A DNA stretch of 64,000 bases. It comes from Anaerocolumna xylanovorans DSM 12503. GTDB lineage: Bacteria > Bacillota > Clostridia > Lachnospirales > Lachnospiraceae. A program made the translations under genes and the position numbers. A model generated the notes under the pieces. The model had not been told where the DNA came from and ran no database searches. It worked only from the letters and a program-made list of their open reading frames with translations. This document shows, one piece after another, positions 1 through 10,600 of this stretch. Positions within the stretch are counted from its first letter, which is position 1. Each line of letters opens with the position of its first letter. The stretch lies in assembly GCF_900143645.1 (NCBI RefSeq), contig NZ_FRFD01000012.1, forward strand, positions 1-64,000, read 5' to 3'.

Positions 1-456
1 AAAATCTTCATTTAACTTTGATGCCATTACATCTTTCGCAGTCAATTCCGGATGCTCCTCTTTCAATACGGAATATGCTATAAATAGCGATCCAGCTCGG
101 TTAAATACTTGGGTTCGTCCTTCCCTCACAAACTGATACATGGGACGGTCAAAGGCTAAATTTTGAGAAGAAGCTCTGAACTCAACCGCATCTATCGGTT
201 CTCCATCATATAAAAACTGTGGCTCTTCTGTGGTTTCCTTACTATCCTCTAACTCTTTTTCCGGCTCCTGGGTTGGCTTCTCCCCATCATCCGGTTCCGG
301 TGTTCCTGTTTCCTCACTAACCTCCGGAGTGGCAGTCGTATCAGCTGGTGCCTTGATATTTTCTTTTGTTTCTTTTTTACTGCATGCTCCTACACACAGC
401 ACCAGTCCCAACAACAGGACGTATATTCCTTTTTTTACTACTTTATTTTGTTTCAT
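1..456 (-). CDS. Lipoprotein, C-terminus cut by window edge
   Basis: Only the first 152 codons are present; the frame stays open through position 1. The ATG at 456 follows AAGAGGAG at good spacing. The product begins with a lysine-rich stretch, a hydrophobic segment and a lipobox ending V-G-A-C, so it should be a lipid-anchored extracellular protein. After the cysteine comes a Lys/Glu/Thr/Pro-rich linker of about 45 residues (rich in PE, TPE and EEP), then the start of a folded domain that I do not recognise. It is the last visible gene of the long Tad locus, 20 nt after the DUF5702-type gene, and is probably cotranscribed with it. Function unknown; lipidation is inferred from the signal sequence. 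Confidence 0.8.
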   Translation of the reverse strand, partial: MKQNKVVKKGIYVLLLGLVLCVGACSKKETKENIKAPADTTATPEVSEETGTPEPDDGEKPTQEPEKELEDSKETTEEPQFLYDGEPIDAVEFRASSQNLAFDRPMYQFVREGRTQVFNRAGSLFIAYSVLKEEHPELTAKDVMASKLNEDF

Positions 457-476
457 ATTTTTCTCCTCTTCTTTTA

Positions 477-3400
477 TTAATATCCTTGTATTCCATGATA
501 TCGGATCGTATACCACCTGGTGTCTTCTAAAAGCTCCTCGGTATCCTCCGGCATAAATGGCAGCTTCATAAAGAGTGGTTTCACCTCCAATACCGCATCC
601 AGCTGCAGGTAGGTCCCGCTGTTCTTAAGCAGGAAACCCTCTCGCTTTAAATTCATGTTGCTCTGGATCACGTCACCCATCCGCAGCAATGTTTTCTCCT
701 GATTCGCCATCAGGCTAATCATCAGGAACAGGCGGAGATAGTCACTGTACTGATAGGAATACAGCGACGCTACTACATTGACATTTGCATCTACTTTAGT
801 CCCGCTGCCGTATTTTGAAACCATACCGTCAATGGAAGTATTGATAGTATCCTTTAATTCATCAGCTCCCTGTGATACTGCTGTACTGACCGAATTGACT
901 GCCTTATCAATATATTTATTTACTGCATTTTCACTTTCTGTAAATTTACTTTCTATTTCTTCACTCATATCAGATATAAAATCATTATATGCTGAAATAG
1001 TCCCTTCACTCATATTTTCTACCCAATCCAGCGCTTGGGCAATAAACCCTTCTGTCACGATTACATTGATAGCTTCTTTTTTGGCAAGATACACGACACT
1101 TTCCTTTATATCGCCTCCCCCTTCCAGCCAATCGGTCAATGCCTGCTCTACATAAGCCTCTTCGGATATGGGATTCCCATTCTTATCCTCCAGCTGTCCG
1201 GCATTCTTTAACATCCGGGCTTTTTGGCATATGGTATTTAACTGGTCAATTGCCGTACCGGCATACTGGTTTACCGAGGTTGTTAACGAATCCTGCACCG
1301 CATCGCTCAATTTTTTTATTTCAGCTCCGGACTTATTCTTCAACTCCTCCCCCGTCATACTCAGCCATTTATCCAGTTCCGATGCCGCGGTATCCACGGT
1401 CCGGTCCGTCCAGCTCTTCGCTTTTTCCGCTGCTGTATCCAACAGCAGATCCTTTGCATTTTCAAACAGGTTCTGAAAGCTTAACATCCAGGTATTCTTA
1501 TTCTTATACAACGGCACTGCCATTCCTGCCTTTAAGCACTGCAAGTCCAGGGCCGATTCTGCTAAGGCCACCCCGATGATGATTGCTGCCTGTGCAATGG
1601 GGACCAGGAAGGTCAGGGGCGGTGTACCGAAGATGGCCATGGCGATACCCCTGGCTCCGTCTCTTATGCTGGAATCGGAAAAAGCATAGACCGTATTAAA
1701 AGCAAAGCGGATTCCATAGATGGTTCCATAGGCAGTACTGCTGCTGTTCTTCCCATATACCATGTATTCCACCTCGGACAGATAGGCCGCATTATGCTCC
1801 GGGCAGACCGGTACATTGGTCAGGGTCAACAGTGCCTTCTGAACATCCTGGGAATGCTCCAGACCTTCCTTTAAGGATTTTCCGTCACTGCCATATGCAA
1901 CGGTTGATACGCTGCGGCCCTCAAGAGTGAAGGAACTGCTGTGCAGGCTGCTCTTTACTACGGACAGGCTTGGCTCCGAACCGTTGGCCTCCCATAGGGC
2001 TTCCTTTTCTATGGTATCGTAGCTGAACATGTTCATAATATAGTCACACAGGAACAGATTATCCCGAAGTCCCACTCCCAGGTCGGCAATGGCACTGCCA
2101 AGCCCGGAAAACATAGTAATCAGCGACTGCCCAAGCCCCTTCCCTTTAGAGTCCACCGTCAGGTCCAGCTTCGGATCGCTCCCGGTTTCCGTTTCTGCCT
2201 GATACTCCGACATGGCCGTCTGGTTCTCCTTGATTACCTCTGCTTTGATTCCCGGCCACTGCACCGAAGGGCGGGTATCTCCGGTAATCTGGTAGCTTGT
2301 GCTTCCCGAATCGCCCTGAACCTCATCCTCACCTGTTTTTGCAAAATCGTCCAGTTTCTTTTCTTTGTCTTTCAGTTCCTTGTTTTTTGCTTTTTTATTT
2401 GTTTCGTAGCTGTCATTATCATCCGTTACCGCATGGAATGTATTTTTTAAAAAGGCATAAAACCGGTGATCTATTTTTTCCAGGTCCGGGTTATCTATGG
2501 GATCCGCCCATTCCGCGGTGATTCCATTCTCTGGTTTCTGGTAGGCCTCTTCAAAAAGTGTGTCTGCGGCTTCTGTTAAATCTTTGCTTAGGATGGACTG
2601 ATTCTCCCAGCCTGCTGTAAAATCCTTTTGTGCGGTCTTTAGTGACTCTATGGCTGCCTTAAAGTCTGTAACCTCCCGGATGGGTTCTTTTCCATATTTA
2701 TACTTATCCATCTGTTCCTGGGCTGCTTTCAGCGTCGCTTTTGCGCAGAAGATGTGCTTTAGCAGATCACTTACATCATTTTCATTGATGAACTCATGTA
2801 CCGAATCTACCTCCGCCAGATTCTGCTCTGACACGGCCATTCCCTGGATGCTGTCCTTTCCGGCTGATTCTTTCCAGGCACCTTCCGCACTTTCTAAGGC
2901 ACCTCCGGTTTTTACCTTTTCCAGTACACTGGACAGTTCCGTCTCGGCTATCCCAAGCTGCTTCTTGCCATCCTCCAGCAGATCATAAAAGGCCTGAGCC
3001 TCCCCGCTGATTTCCCCCAGTTTTGCATTTGAGAACACTCCCTCTGCCAGGTCTGCATTGGAAAAGGTATCCATACTTCCGTCATAGGAGAGCTTGGATG
3101 TTCCGTTTACCGTCGCTTTCATCTTTTGACTGATGTCGGCAAAGCGAGGCATTACATCACTTCTTTTATAAAATGTGTCAAAACTGCCGGTCCAGCCTGC
3201 TGCGTCTGCCTTCCACTTTTCTCTTTCCGTAATTTTTTCCCGGTCCCGTTCATTGGCATCTTCCAGGCTGTCAATGGAAGCCCGTATACCCTCTTTCCGG
3301 GAGGCCGATTGTTCCGGACTCGTTTCCTCCCCTTCCGGTGCCTCTTCTGACAGGGAGTCCTCCAGATCGCTGATTCGCTCATTCCGGTCCGATATGGCTT

Positions 3401-4529
3401 CCTCAAGGTCATCTATGGTATCGTCAATATCCCTTAATGCGGCCCTGTAAGTTTCATATGCCACATAGACATCATGCATCAAGTCTCCGTAGTTCCCTCC
3501 CGCTCCAATGGTTTTGTTGTATTGGATAACCCTCTGAATCTCATAGACGCCTTCTTTCAGATCAATATGCAGGCGTTTAACCGCATCCGTTTTAATTCCC
3601 TGCTCGTAAGCTGCCATGGCTGTCTGCATTTTATTCGCATATCCTTCCAGTGCACTCCAGCTGCCTACGGAAGCACTCCCAATCTGTACCGGCCTTGTAC
3701 TCTTATAATAAAAGGTATAATCCATGCCTCCTCCCGTTGCATAGGTGGGAGCCTGCTTGATAAAATACTTATTCCCCTCATAATAATCCTTTATCAGATT
3801 ATCACTGATAAAGATATACTTTCTAAGGTATCCGTCAAAGGATTTCTTCTCTGTTTTAAATTTTTCTTCCTTCAATCCCAGATTCTGATAGGCATACATT
3901 GCCTTCCAGGCCGTCTCACAGCTCTCGATTACGGTCTTCTGCTCGTCATAATACTCATTCCTTTTATCCACCACATCCATCTGATCCCCTAAAGTCGTAA
4001 AACTTTTTAGGGAATCCAGAAAGCCCAAACCCATGTTAATGGGTCCCCGGTATTTCATAAACTGCACAATCTGGCTCTTTAACAGGGCCGGGTTAATGAG
4101 TGTTGCCCCCTGTGGATGGCTTACCGTAATCGAATCCTCCTCTGCCGGATGTATCTGCAGCAAATCTGTAAAATCTCCGCTCCGGCTGACCCCTTCCAGG
4201 TAATCCATGATCTGTCCCAAGTAATCATCCGTTTCCCGTTCACTTAAGCCCGTAGCCTGCAAGCTGTTCCGGTAATAATCCGACAGATTGGACATTAGCG
4301 AATCGTAGTCCTGTGACACGGCAAACAGTCCATACATATCCTTCAGTACATTGTCATAACAGGTCAGCCCTGTATTCAAAGCCAGATCCCCTGCCGATTC
4401 CGCCGTGGCCCGGGCCAGGCTGATCCGGGACATATCTACCATGGTACAGCCTATAGTCAGCATCGGAAGCAGGATGATGACAAGGAAGATAGATATGGCT
4501 CCCTTTTGCTTCTGTATAAATTTCTGCAT
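477..4529 (-). CDS. DUF5702-type Tad-locus surface protein
   Basis: This 1350-residue protein starts at an ATG 8 nt after GGGAGG. Its N-terminus reads KGAISIFLVIILLPML, a prepilin/TadG-like hydrophobic segment (residues about 10-30), followed by a segment with VDMSRISLARATAESAGDLALN, typical in style of TadE/TadG and DUF5702 proteins that anchor in the membrane through one N-terminal helix. The extracellular part is long, largely helical and charged. A Glu/Lys/Arg-rich coiled coil spans about 360-440, with further coiled-coil stretches at about 510-720. Hydrophobic segments near 1010-1050 may be membrane-associated. Being directly after the Ig-repeat gene in a Tad operon, it is probably a minor pilin-like or cell-surface component of the pilus. 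The family assignment is from memory of N-terminal features; the function is inferred. Confidence 0.75.
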   Translation of the reverse strand: MQKFIQKQKGAISIFLVIILLPMLTIGCTMVDMSRISLARATAESAGDLALNTGLTCYDNVLKDMYGLFAVSQDYDSLMSNLSDYYRNSLQATGLSERETDDYLGQIMDYLEGVSRSGDFTDLLQIHPAEEDSITVSHPQGATLINPALLKSQIVQFMKYRGPINMGLGFLDSLKSFTTLGDQMDVVDKRNEYYDEQKTVIESCETAWKAMYAYQNLGLKEEKFKTEKKSFDGYLRKYIFISDNLIKDYYEGNKYFIKQAPTYATGGGMDYTFYYKSTRPVQIGSASVGSWSALEGYANKMQTAMAAYEQGIKTDAVKRLHIDLKEGVYEIQRVIQYNKTIGAGGNYGDLMHDVYVAYETYRAALRDIDDTIDDLEEAISDRNERISDLEDSLSEEAPEGEETSPEQSASRKEGIRASIDSLEDANERDREKITEREKWKADAAGWTGSFDTFYKRSDVMPRFADISQKMKATVNGTSKLSYDGSMDTFSNADLAEGVFSNAKLGEISGEAQAFYDLLEDGKKQLGIAETELSSVLEKVKTGGALESAEGAWKESAGKDSIQGMAVSEQNLAEVDSVHEFINENDVSDLLKHIFCAKATLKAAQEQMDKYKYGKEPIREVTDFKAAIESLKTAQKDFTAGWENQSILSKDLTEAADTLFEEAYQKPENGITAEWADPIDNPDLEKIDHRFYAFLKNTFHAVTDDNDSYETNKKAKNKELKDKEKKLDDFAKTGEDEVQGDSGSTSYQITGDTRPSVQWPGIKAEVIKENQTAMSEYQAETETGSDPKLDLTVDSKGKGLGQSLITMFSGLGSAIADLGVGLRDNLFLCDYIMNMFSYDTIEKEALWEANGSEPSLSVVKSSLHSSSFTLEGRSVSTVAYGSDGKSLKEGLEHSQDVQKALLTLTNVPVCPEHNAAYLSEVEYMVYGKNSSSTAYGTIYGIRFAFNTVYAFSDSSIRDGARGIAMAIFGTPPLTFLVPIAQAAIIIGVALAESALDLQCLKAGMAVPLYKNKNTWMLSFQNLFENAKDLLLDTAAEKAKSWTDRTVDTAASELDKWLSMTGEELKNKSGAEIKKLSDAVQDSLTTSVNQYAGTAIDQLNTICQKARMLKNAGQLEDKNGNPISEEAYVEQALTDWLEGGGDIKESVVYLAKKEAINVIVTEGFIAQALDWVENMSEGTISAYNDFISDMSEEIESKFTESENAVNKYIDKAVNSVSTAVSQGADELKDTINTSIDGMVSKYGSGTKVDANVNVVASLYSYQYSDYLRLFLMISLMANQEKTLLRMGDVIQSNMNLKREGFLLKNSGTYLQLDAVLEVKPLFMKLPFMPEDTEELLEDTRWYTIRYHGIQGY

Positions 4530-4542
4530 CCAGACATCCTCC

Positions 4543-4590
4543 CTATTCCGGAAACCGGTTCTGTTTCACCGTTACCTTCTGTTCTTTCAT
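4543..4590 (-). CDS. Possible 15-residue ORF between Tad-locus genes
   Basis: In the 100-nt gap between the Ig-repeat gene and the DUF5702-type gene, an ATG at 4590 lies 10 nt after AAAGGAG and opens a 16-codon frame rich in Lys, Gln and Glu. It ends 13 nt before the next start codon. It may be a leader peptide coupling translation of the downstream gene, or the Shine-Dalgarno may be a chance match. No family is recognisable. Confidence 0.25.
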   Translation of the reverse strand: MKEQKVTVKQNRFPE

Positions 4591-4629
4591 TTTAACCTAA
4601 CTCCTTTCTCAATCAGCTGTTTTCAAAGC

Positions 4630-7600
4630 TTAAAATAACCTTCTTCTCCGGAAGAACGCCGTTGCTGTAATACCACCTGCCGATACGGCACCTCCTCCGG
4701 CTACAGTTCCCCAAAAGAGAGGTTTATTGGAATAGAACAGTACATACCATTCTGTAGATACAGTAATCTTATCATACTTCTGGACAGTTTCATTTCCTGC
4801 CTTGTCCTTGCAATAGATGGCTACCTTCTGGTTCATTCCTCCTGTTACATTAAACTTAAGTTTTTCATTCTGGCTGACCAGCTGTTCGTCCAGTTTATTT
4901 TCCGACAGATACAGAAGATCATCCGTATTGTTCTTTATAACCTTAATCTCCTGAACCTTGCCGCCCGGATCTCTTGGTATGACGGTTACATCCTTGATAT
5001 CGGTACGGTATCTTCCTTCACTTTCCAGTCCGGCAACTACAATCTCCGGCTTAGTCCTATCCACTACAAACGCCATTTCAGCCTTTTTAATATCACTGTA
5101 AGCCATGGTTCCTGTCTTATCTTTTGAAGCTGCAACCACTGAATACTCTCCTTCTGCCTCAAACAGTTCCGGCTTTAGAATGTACGTATAGCGGCACCAG
5201 CCTCCCTCTTTGCTGCTCTCTTCCACCGTATAATCACGCCCTTTTTCCAGCAGCTTTTTATTAAGGGTTATATCATATTCCTGCAGCGGATCCACGTTAA
5301 TCTCTTCCAGGATAATGCTTCCTTCTACCTTCTGAACATAATAATCCTTCATCAGATTCAGAGCACTCTTATTAAAATTAAAAGTGGAGCCATTTCGGTT
5401 TACTGAGAATTTTAAAATCTCCCGGCTGTTTCCATACTCTTTTTCATATTTATTTTGATCCTTATCTCCCAGTGATACGGCAGTGCTTACATTACCCGCC
5501 TTGTCAGCTGCCTTGCAGAACAGGCTATAGACCCCATCTGCTTCAAGATTGGCAACAGTATAGGTATATTCTTCCCCCTGCTTGATAACCTTCGGATTAC
5601 CCAAAGGTATATTTACCTCCTGAAACTTTCCTTCTTCATCCTGCACAATAGAGGTAAGTTCCGGCTGAAAGACATTGAGATTAATATCTTTTGCCCGGAT
5701 GGTAAAGCCGACTTTATCCTCTTTATTGGCAGAGCGGTCTGCAATGCCGGTAACTTCCACCGCCGGGGCCGTGGTATCTATTACAATCTTGTCTGAGACA
5801 TAGTCACTCATACCGTTACCGGAACGGTCCTTATATTCCGATCTAAATTGATAGATTCCATCTCCGCTGTGGTCTTTCGGAGCCGGCAGCGTAATATTTG
5901 CGGTCCAGTCACTTTGGTTCTGCAGCCAGGATACCTGAATATTCTGGGGACTTCCTCCATCTCTTTCCAGCGTCAGAGCAACATCCTCCTGATAGAAATT
6001 AGCTTCGGTTATACGGAAGACCGCATTGACTTCCCCATCATAATAGTTCGTTCCATTTTCTTGTTTTTTTGGTTCATTATAGGTTACGTTCATAACCGGC
6101 GAGATGTTATCTACAACAAGTTCCTTTTTGTCTTTCACCTCGGATTCTATACCGGCATAATCAACCGCTGTAAAAGCAACCGTTCCTCTGAATTGTTCCA
6201 GCTGGTTAAAGTCTTTCTTCGGTACTGTGAATCTGGCAGTTGCCGTCTTATGGTCATCGGAATAGGAAATATCTGCTTCTTTTAACAGTGCATCCAGCAG
6301 TTGGGCGCTGGCAGCATTCAAGCCTTCTTCTTTTATATAGTCATATGTAAAGTGCTCGATTCCGGAAGTTTCATCCTCTGCTGTAATTGTCACCGTAACC
6401 GGTGCATTATAATATCCCATGGTAACAGCCTGGACTATATTATCAAGAACACTTTCACTGTAATGAATAGTCAGCCCGCCGGGAGCTTTTGTGTCAACGG
6501 TAAACTGGTCCATACTGTAAGGTGGTGCCTCATTGCAGGCAAGATCTTTACAGCTCATGGTAAATGTATAATTTGCATCCGTTGTATAATCCAAAACGGC
6601 TTCGTATACATCACCACTTTGTGTCCAGTTATTCTGATTCTTTAAATACCTGTTATAATTTTCAACAGCGACTTCATTTCCCTGGACATTCTCTGCCGTA
6701 ACAACTGCTTCTACATCCTCCGCTCTAAAATTCCGGTCTTTTATCTGAACCGATACCTTCTTTGTTCTGTCGTAATAGCTGCGGTCTCCGTTCTTTTGTA
6801 TGATATCCTTTTCAGGGTAGGTTACCGTTATAACCGGTTTTGTTGTATCAATAACAAGCTTATTGGAGGTATAGGAGGTCATGGCATTACCGGACCGGTC
6901 CGTGTATTCTACCTTAATAATATAATCTCCATCACCGGCAATTCTGATATTATTTTTCCATACGTCCCCGTTCTTTGTCCATTTATCAGGGGCATATGCC
7001 TTTTGGACAACGCCGTCTTTCGATATTGTTATCCTGATGTCATCCTGATAGAAATTCGATTCGGTTACTTCTATGCCGGCAGATATCATAGTATTAAAAT
7101 ATAAAATGGAATTATCCCCATTCTGGTAAGCTTCCACAGTTTTAAGATCCGATCCGTTCACTACCTGAATCGGCTGATAACTAAGCTTACAGGTGGGTGC
7201 AATATTATCCACTACAACTGTCCGGTCCCCCGTCAGCTTCTCACTTACATTTCCTGCTTTATCTGACGCACTGAATTCCACTTTCCCGTAAAATTGCGCC
7301 GGTATATCAAAAGAATAACTGGCTCTCATTTTATCATCAGTAAACTTAAGCTTATCTTCATTGACAACCGCCTCCGTCTCCATTCCCTTATTCACACTGC
7401 TCGTATTCTTGTCAACAGAATAGCGGTATGTCATACTGCTTACACCTGATGTTACATCTTCTGCATTCAAAGTTACGGTAACCGGTGCCTTATAATATCC
7501 AAAGGTAATGTTCTCTACAATTTTCTCTATGACCGGAGTACCGTATTGAATCTGCATTTTATCTTTTTCCGGTGCCTTCTTATCCACAGTAAAGGATATA

Positions 7601-10600
7601 CTCGCTTTGCCGGAATCCTGATTATCTGCAAAATCCTGATAGGACATATCGATGCTGTAATTCGCATCCGCATCAAAGGTTACCTTACTGGTCCATAATC
7701 CGTCCGAAGACCGGGTCCAGTTCTGTCTGTTTTTAAGATAGGATATTGTGGTTCCTGTTTCATAGCCGACGGCTGAATTCCCCCGTATATCCTTAGCAGT
7801 AATATTAATAGTCAGATATTCCGGATTAAAGTAATATTCCCGTACTGAAAAATGAATATCTTTGTTTTCTTTATAATAAGAACTGCTTGACGTACCGGAG
7901 CCATCAATACCAACTACCGGACTGGTTTTATCAATAATGATCACATTGGAGGTATAGGCACCGGTGGCTCCCTTTGACTCCTGCGACGCACTATATTCCA
8001 TTATATTTCCGGATTTATCCTGATATTCGATTAAAAATTTGTACTCTCCTTCTTCCGTTAATTGTATGCCAGCCGTATATCCGCTCTGGGTCTTATTCCA
8101 AACTATCTCTCCTTCAGCCGAATTTGCAGGGGCAGCCGTATAGTATTGGGACGATATCACATTTCCATCCTTTAAACGCTGTAAGTTGATTTTAATATCT
8201 TCAGGATAAAAATTATTCTCTTCCACATTCAGAGTCGCGGTGACCGTTCCATTGTAAAATAACAGCGTATTCTCATTTATTGCAGATACCTTAGCAAAAG
8301 AGGTCTTATCCACTGCATTCCTTGGCGCATTATAAGTTATCTTTAGTTTAGGTGCTATGGAATCCACTACAAGAGTCTTTTCATCCCTCTTCATACTTGT
8401 ATGCTCCGCACCATCAACTGCAGTAAAGGAAACATATCCGTAGAACTGTGACGGTATCTCAAAGGATGCACTGGCCTTGCTTCCATCATTGGTATAGCTG
8501 ATATTTTCTTTTGGAATAACAACATCCTGGACACCTGCATTAATTCCATCTTCATTGGTAACAAAGCAGGAGTATATAAAACGGTCAATGCCTGATTCAA
8601 AGTCCTCTCCCTCAATAGTTACCTTAACCGGTATTTTATAAAAACCAAAAGTAATCATATTCAGCATTATATCCGTCACCGGCTGGCTGTATGAAATTTT
8701 CAGGGATTTTTCATCCGGTGCGGTTTTATCAATCAGAAGTTCCGAAATTGTACATCCGGCTGTTATACCGTTATCCGCCTTACTTCTGAAATACACTGTT
8801 TTATCATTTCTTCCCTCCCGGCTGACTGTAATGTCGTCCTCCCACAGGGAATCCACATCATTTCCTTCTGATATCCAGTATCCCTCTTTTGCCTTTATCT
8901 TTACATCGCTGATATACCATTTGCCGGTCTTAGCCTTCTCTCCATCGAGTGTATATGCTTCATCCGGTACCTGGGCATATTTAAGTTCCGCCGCATAGGA
9001 TACACGGGCCTCGAGATAGCAGTCATCCGCAGCCTTGATTGCCGTTACCGTAATGGTCCCCAGACCTCTTTTGGAATACAGAATTGTTCCGTCCGCGGTT
9101 ACATCAGCTAATTCATTACCTGATCCTTCCTGAATAACATAACTGATATCACCATGGCCGCTTCCGCTGTCCGGTGTTAAAGCATTTTTAAAGATGGATC
9201 CATAAATAATCTCCGTAACCTCCGGATTTTCAAAAACCAAAGGAGCCTGATCAATCTTTTCCACTGTCAGTGTGTATTCTGTAAATGCCTCCTTATAGCA
9301 ATCATCCGCTGACTTCACAGCCTTAATTACAACAGTGCCGCTCTTTAAGGTAGTAATCTCACCGGTCTGCCCGTCCACAGTTACCGCACCGGTATCCCCG
9401 CTTTCCGCTGTGTAGGCAACCGCACCGGCTCCACTTCCGCTTTCTTCCTGAACCGCATTCACGAATGCATCAAGGTACTTAATGGTCTGTACTCCTTCCT
9501 TCTGGAAAAGAAGAGGTGCCTGTTCCGCTTTTTCAATATGAATTACAATCTCACAGCTGCCCTCGTTATACAGGTTATTTCCCGTCTTAACTGCCTTAAC
9601 AGTAACACTTCCCGCTTTTAGCGTTGTCAGTTCTCCGGTATCTTCATCTACTTTTGCTGTATCACTTCCCGCTATGACATAATATTTAACTGTTCCTTCG
9701 GCAATTCCTCCTGCTGTGGACAGGGTCTGTTCCTCTCCATATACCATATTGGTTTTCATTGCCGAATCAAATTCGAAATCTTTTTGTTCTGCTTTTATAA
9801 TAATAAGCTTATAGGTTATTTTTTTCTGCTGATACCTGTCATCCATATCTCTGATGGCTGCAATAACAGCAGTTCCAACTCCCGTCGTTGTAATATTCCC
9901 ATCCTGGTCCACTGCCGCACATTCACTGCCGGATTCCACATGGTATTCAATTTCACCATGATAAGAAGCCGATGCTCTTGCCGGATTGGAGAGAGACTCA
10001 CCATATACAATTTCTATTTCTCCTCCATTTACAAAAGAAAACTCCTTGTCCTCTCCTCTTAATATTGTTATTCCATATTCTGCAACTGCATTTGCGTATA
10101 TATCGTTCCCCGCTCTGAAGGCCGTTACATCTACCTTACCGGCTTTCTGCAGGTGCAGTTTTCCGTTATTATCAACCTCAGCCACACTGGAATCAGATGA
10201 ATGATAGGTAATCTCTGAGTTTGTCCCAATACTTCCCGATGCAGGATTCGTAAAAAACTCATCAATATCAATATCCGCCGGATTGGTTTTTTCAAATCCA
10301 AATCCTGTCTGCGGTGCCTTGCTTATGTTGATGGTAAGTTCATCGCTTACAGCCTCTTTATATAAATCATCTTCTGCCTGAACCGCCTGTACTTTAACTT
10401 TCCCCGCTTTTTGGGGTACCAAAATATTACCGGATTCAAAGCCGGCTCTCCCGGTATTCTCCCCCTCGTCGCTTATAACTTTATAGGTAATACTTCCTGT
10501 TCCTTTCCTGCTCTCTGCCGTATAAGAAGGCCTGCCCGTAGCCAGAATCTCTGTCTGAGCTTTTGAAGCGCTGGTGAAGTCCAGGGTATCATTCTCCGCC

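Noticed and set aside
3474..3992. 172-codon plus-strand ORF opposite the DUF5702-type gene
   Set aside because: Shadow frame of a long, well-supported minus-strand gene with good start and family features; no ribosome site of its own.
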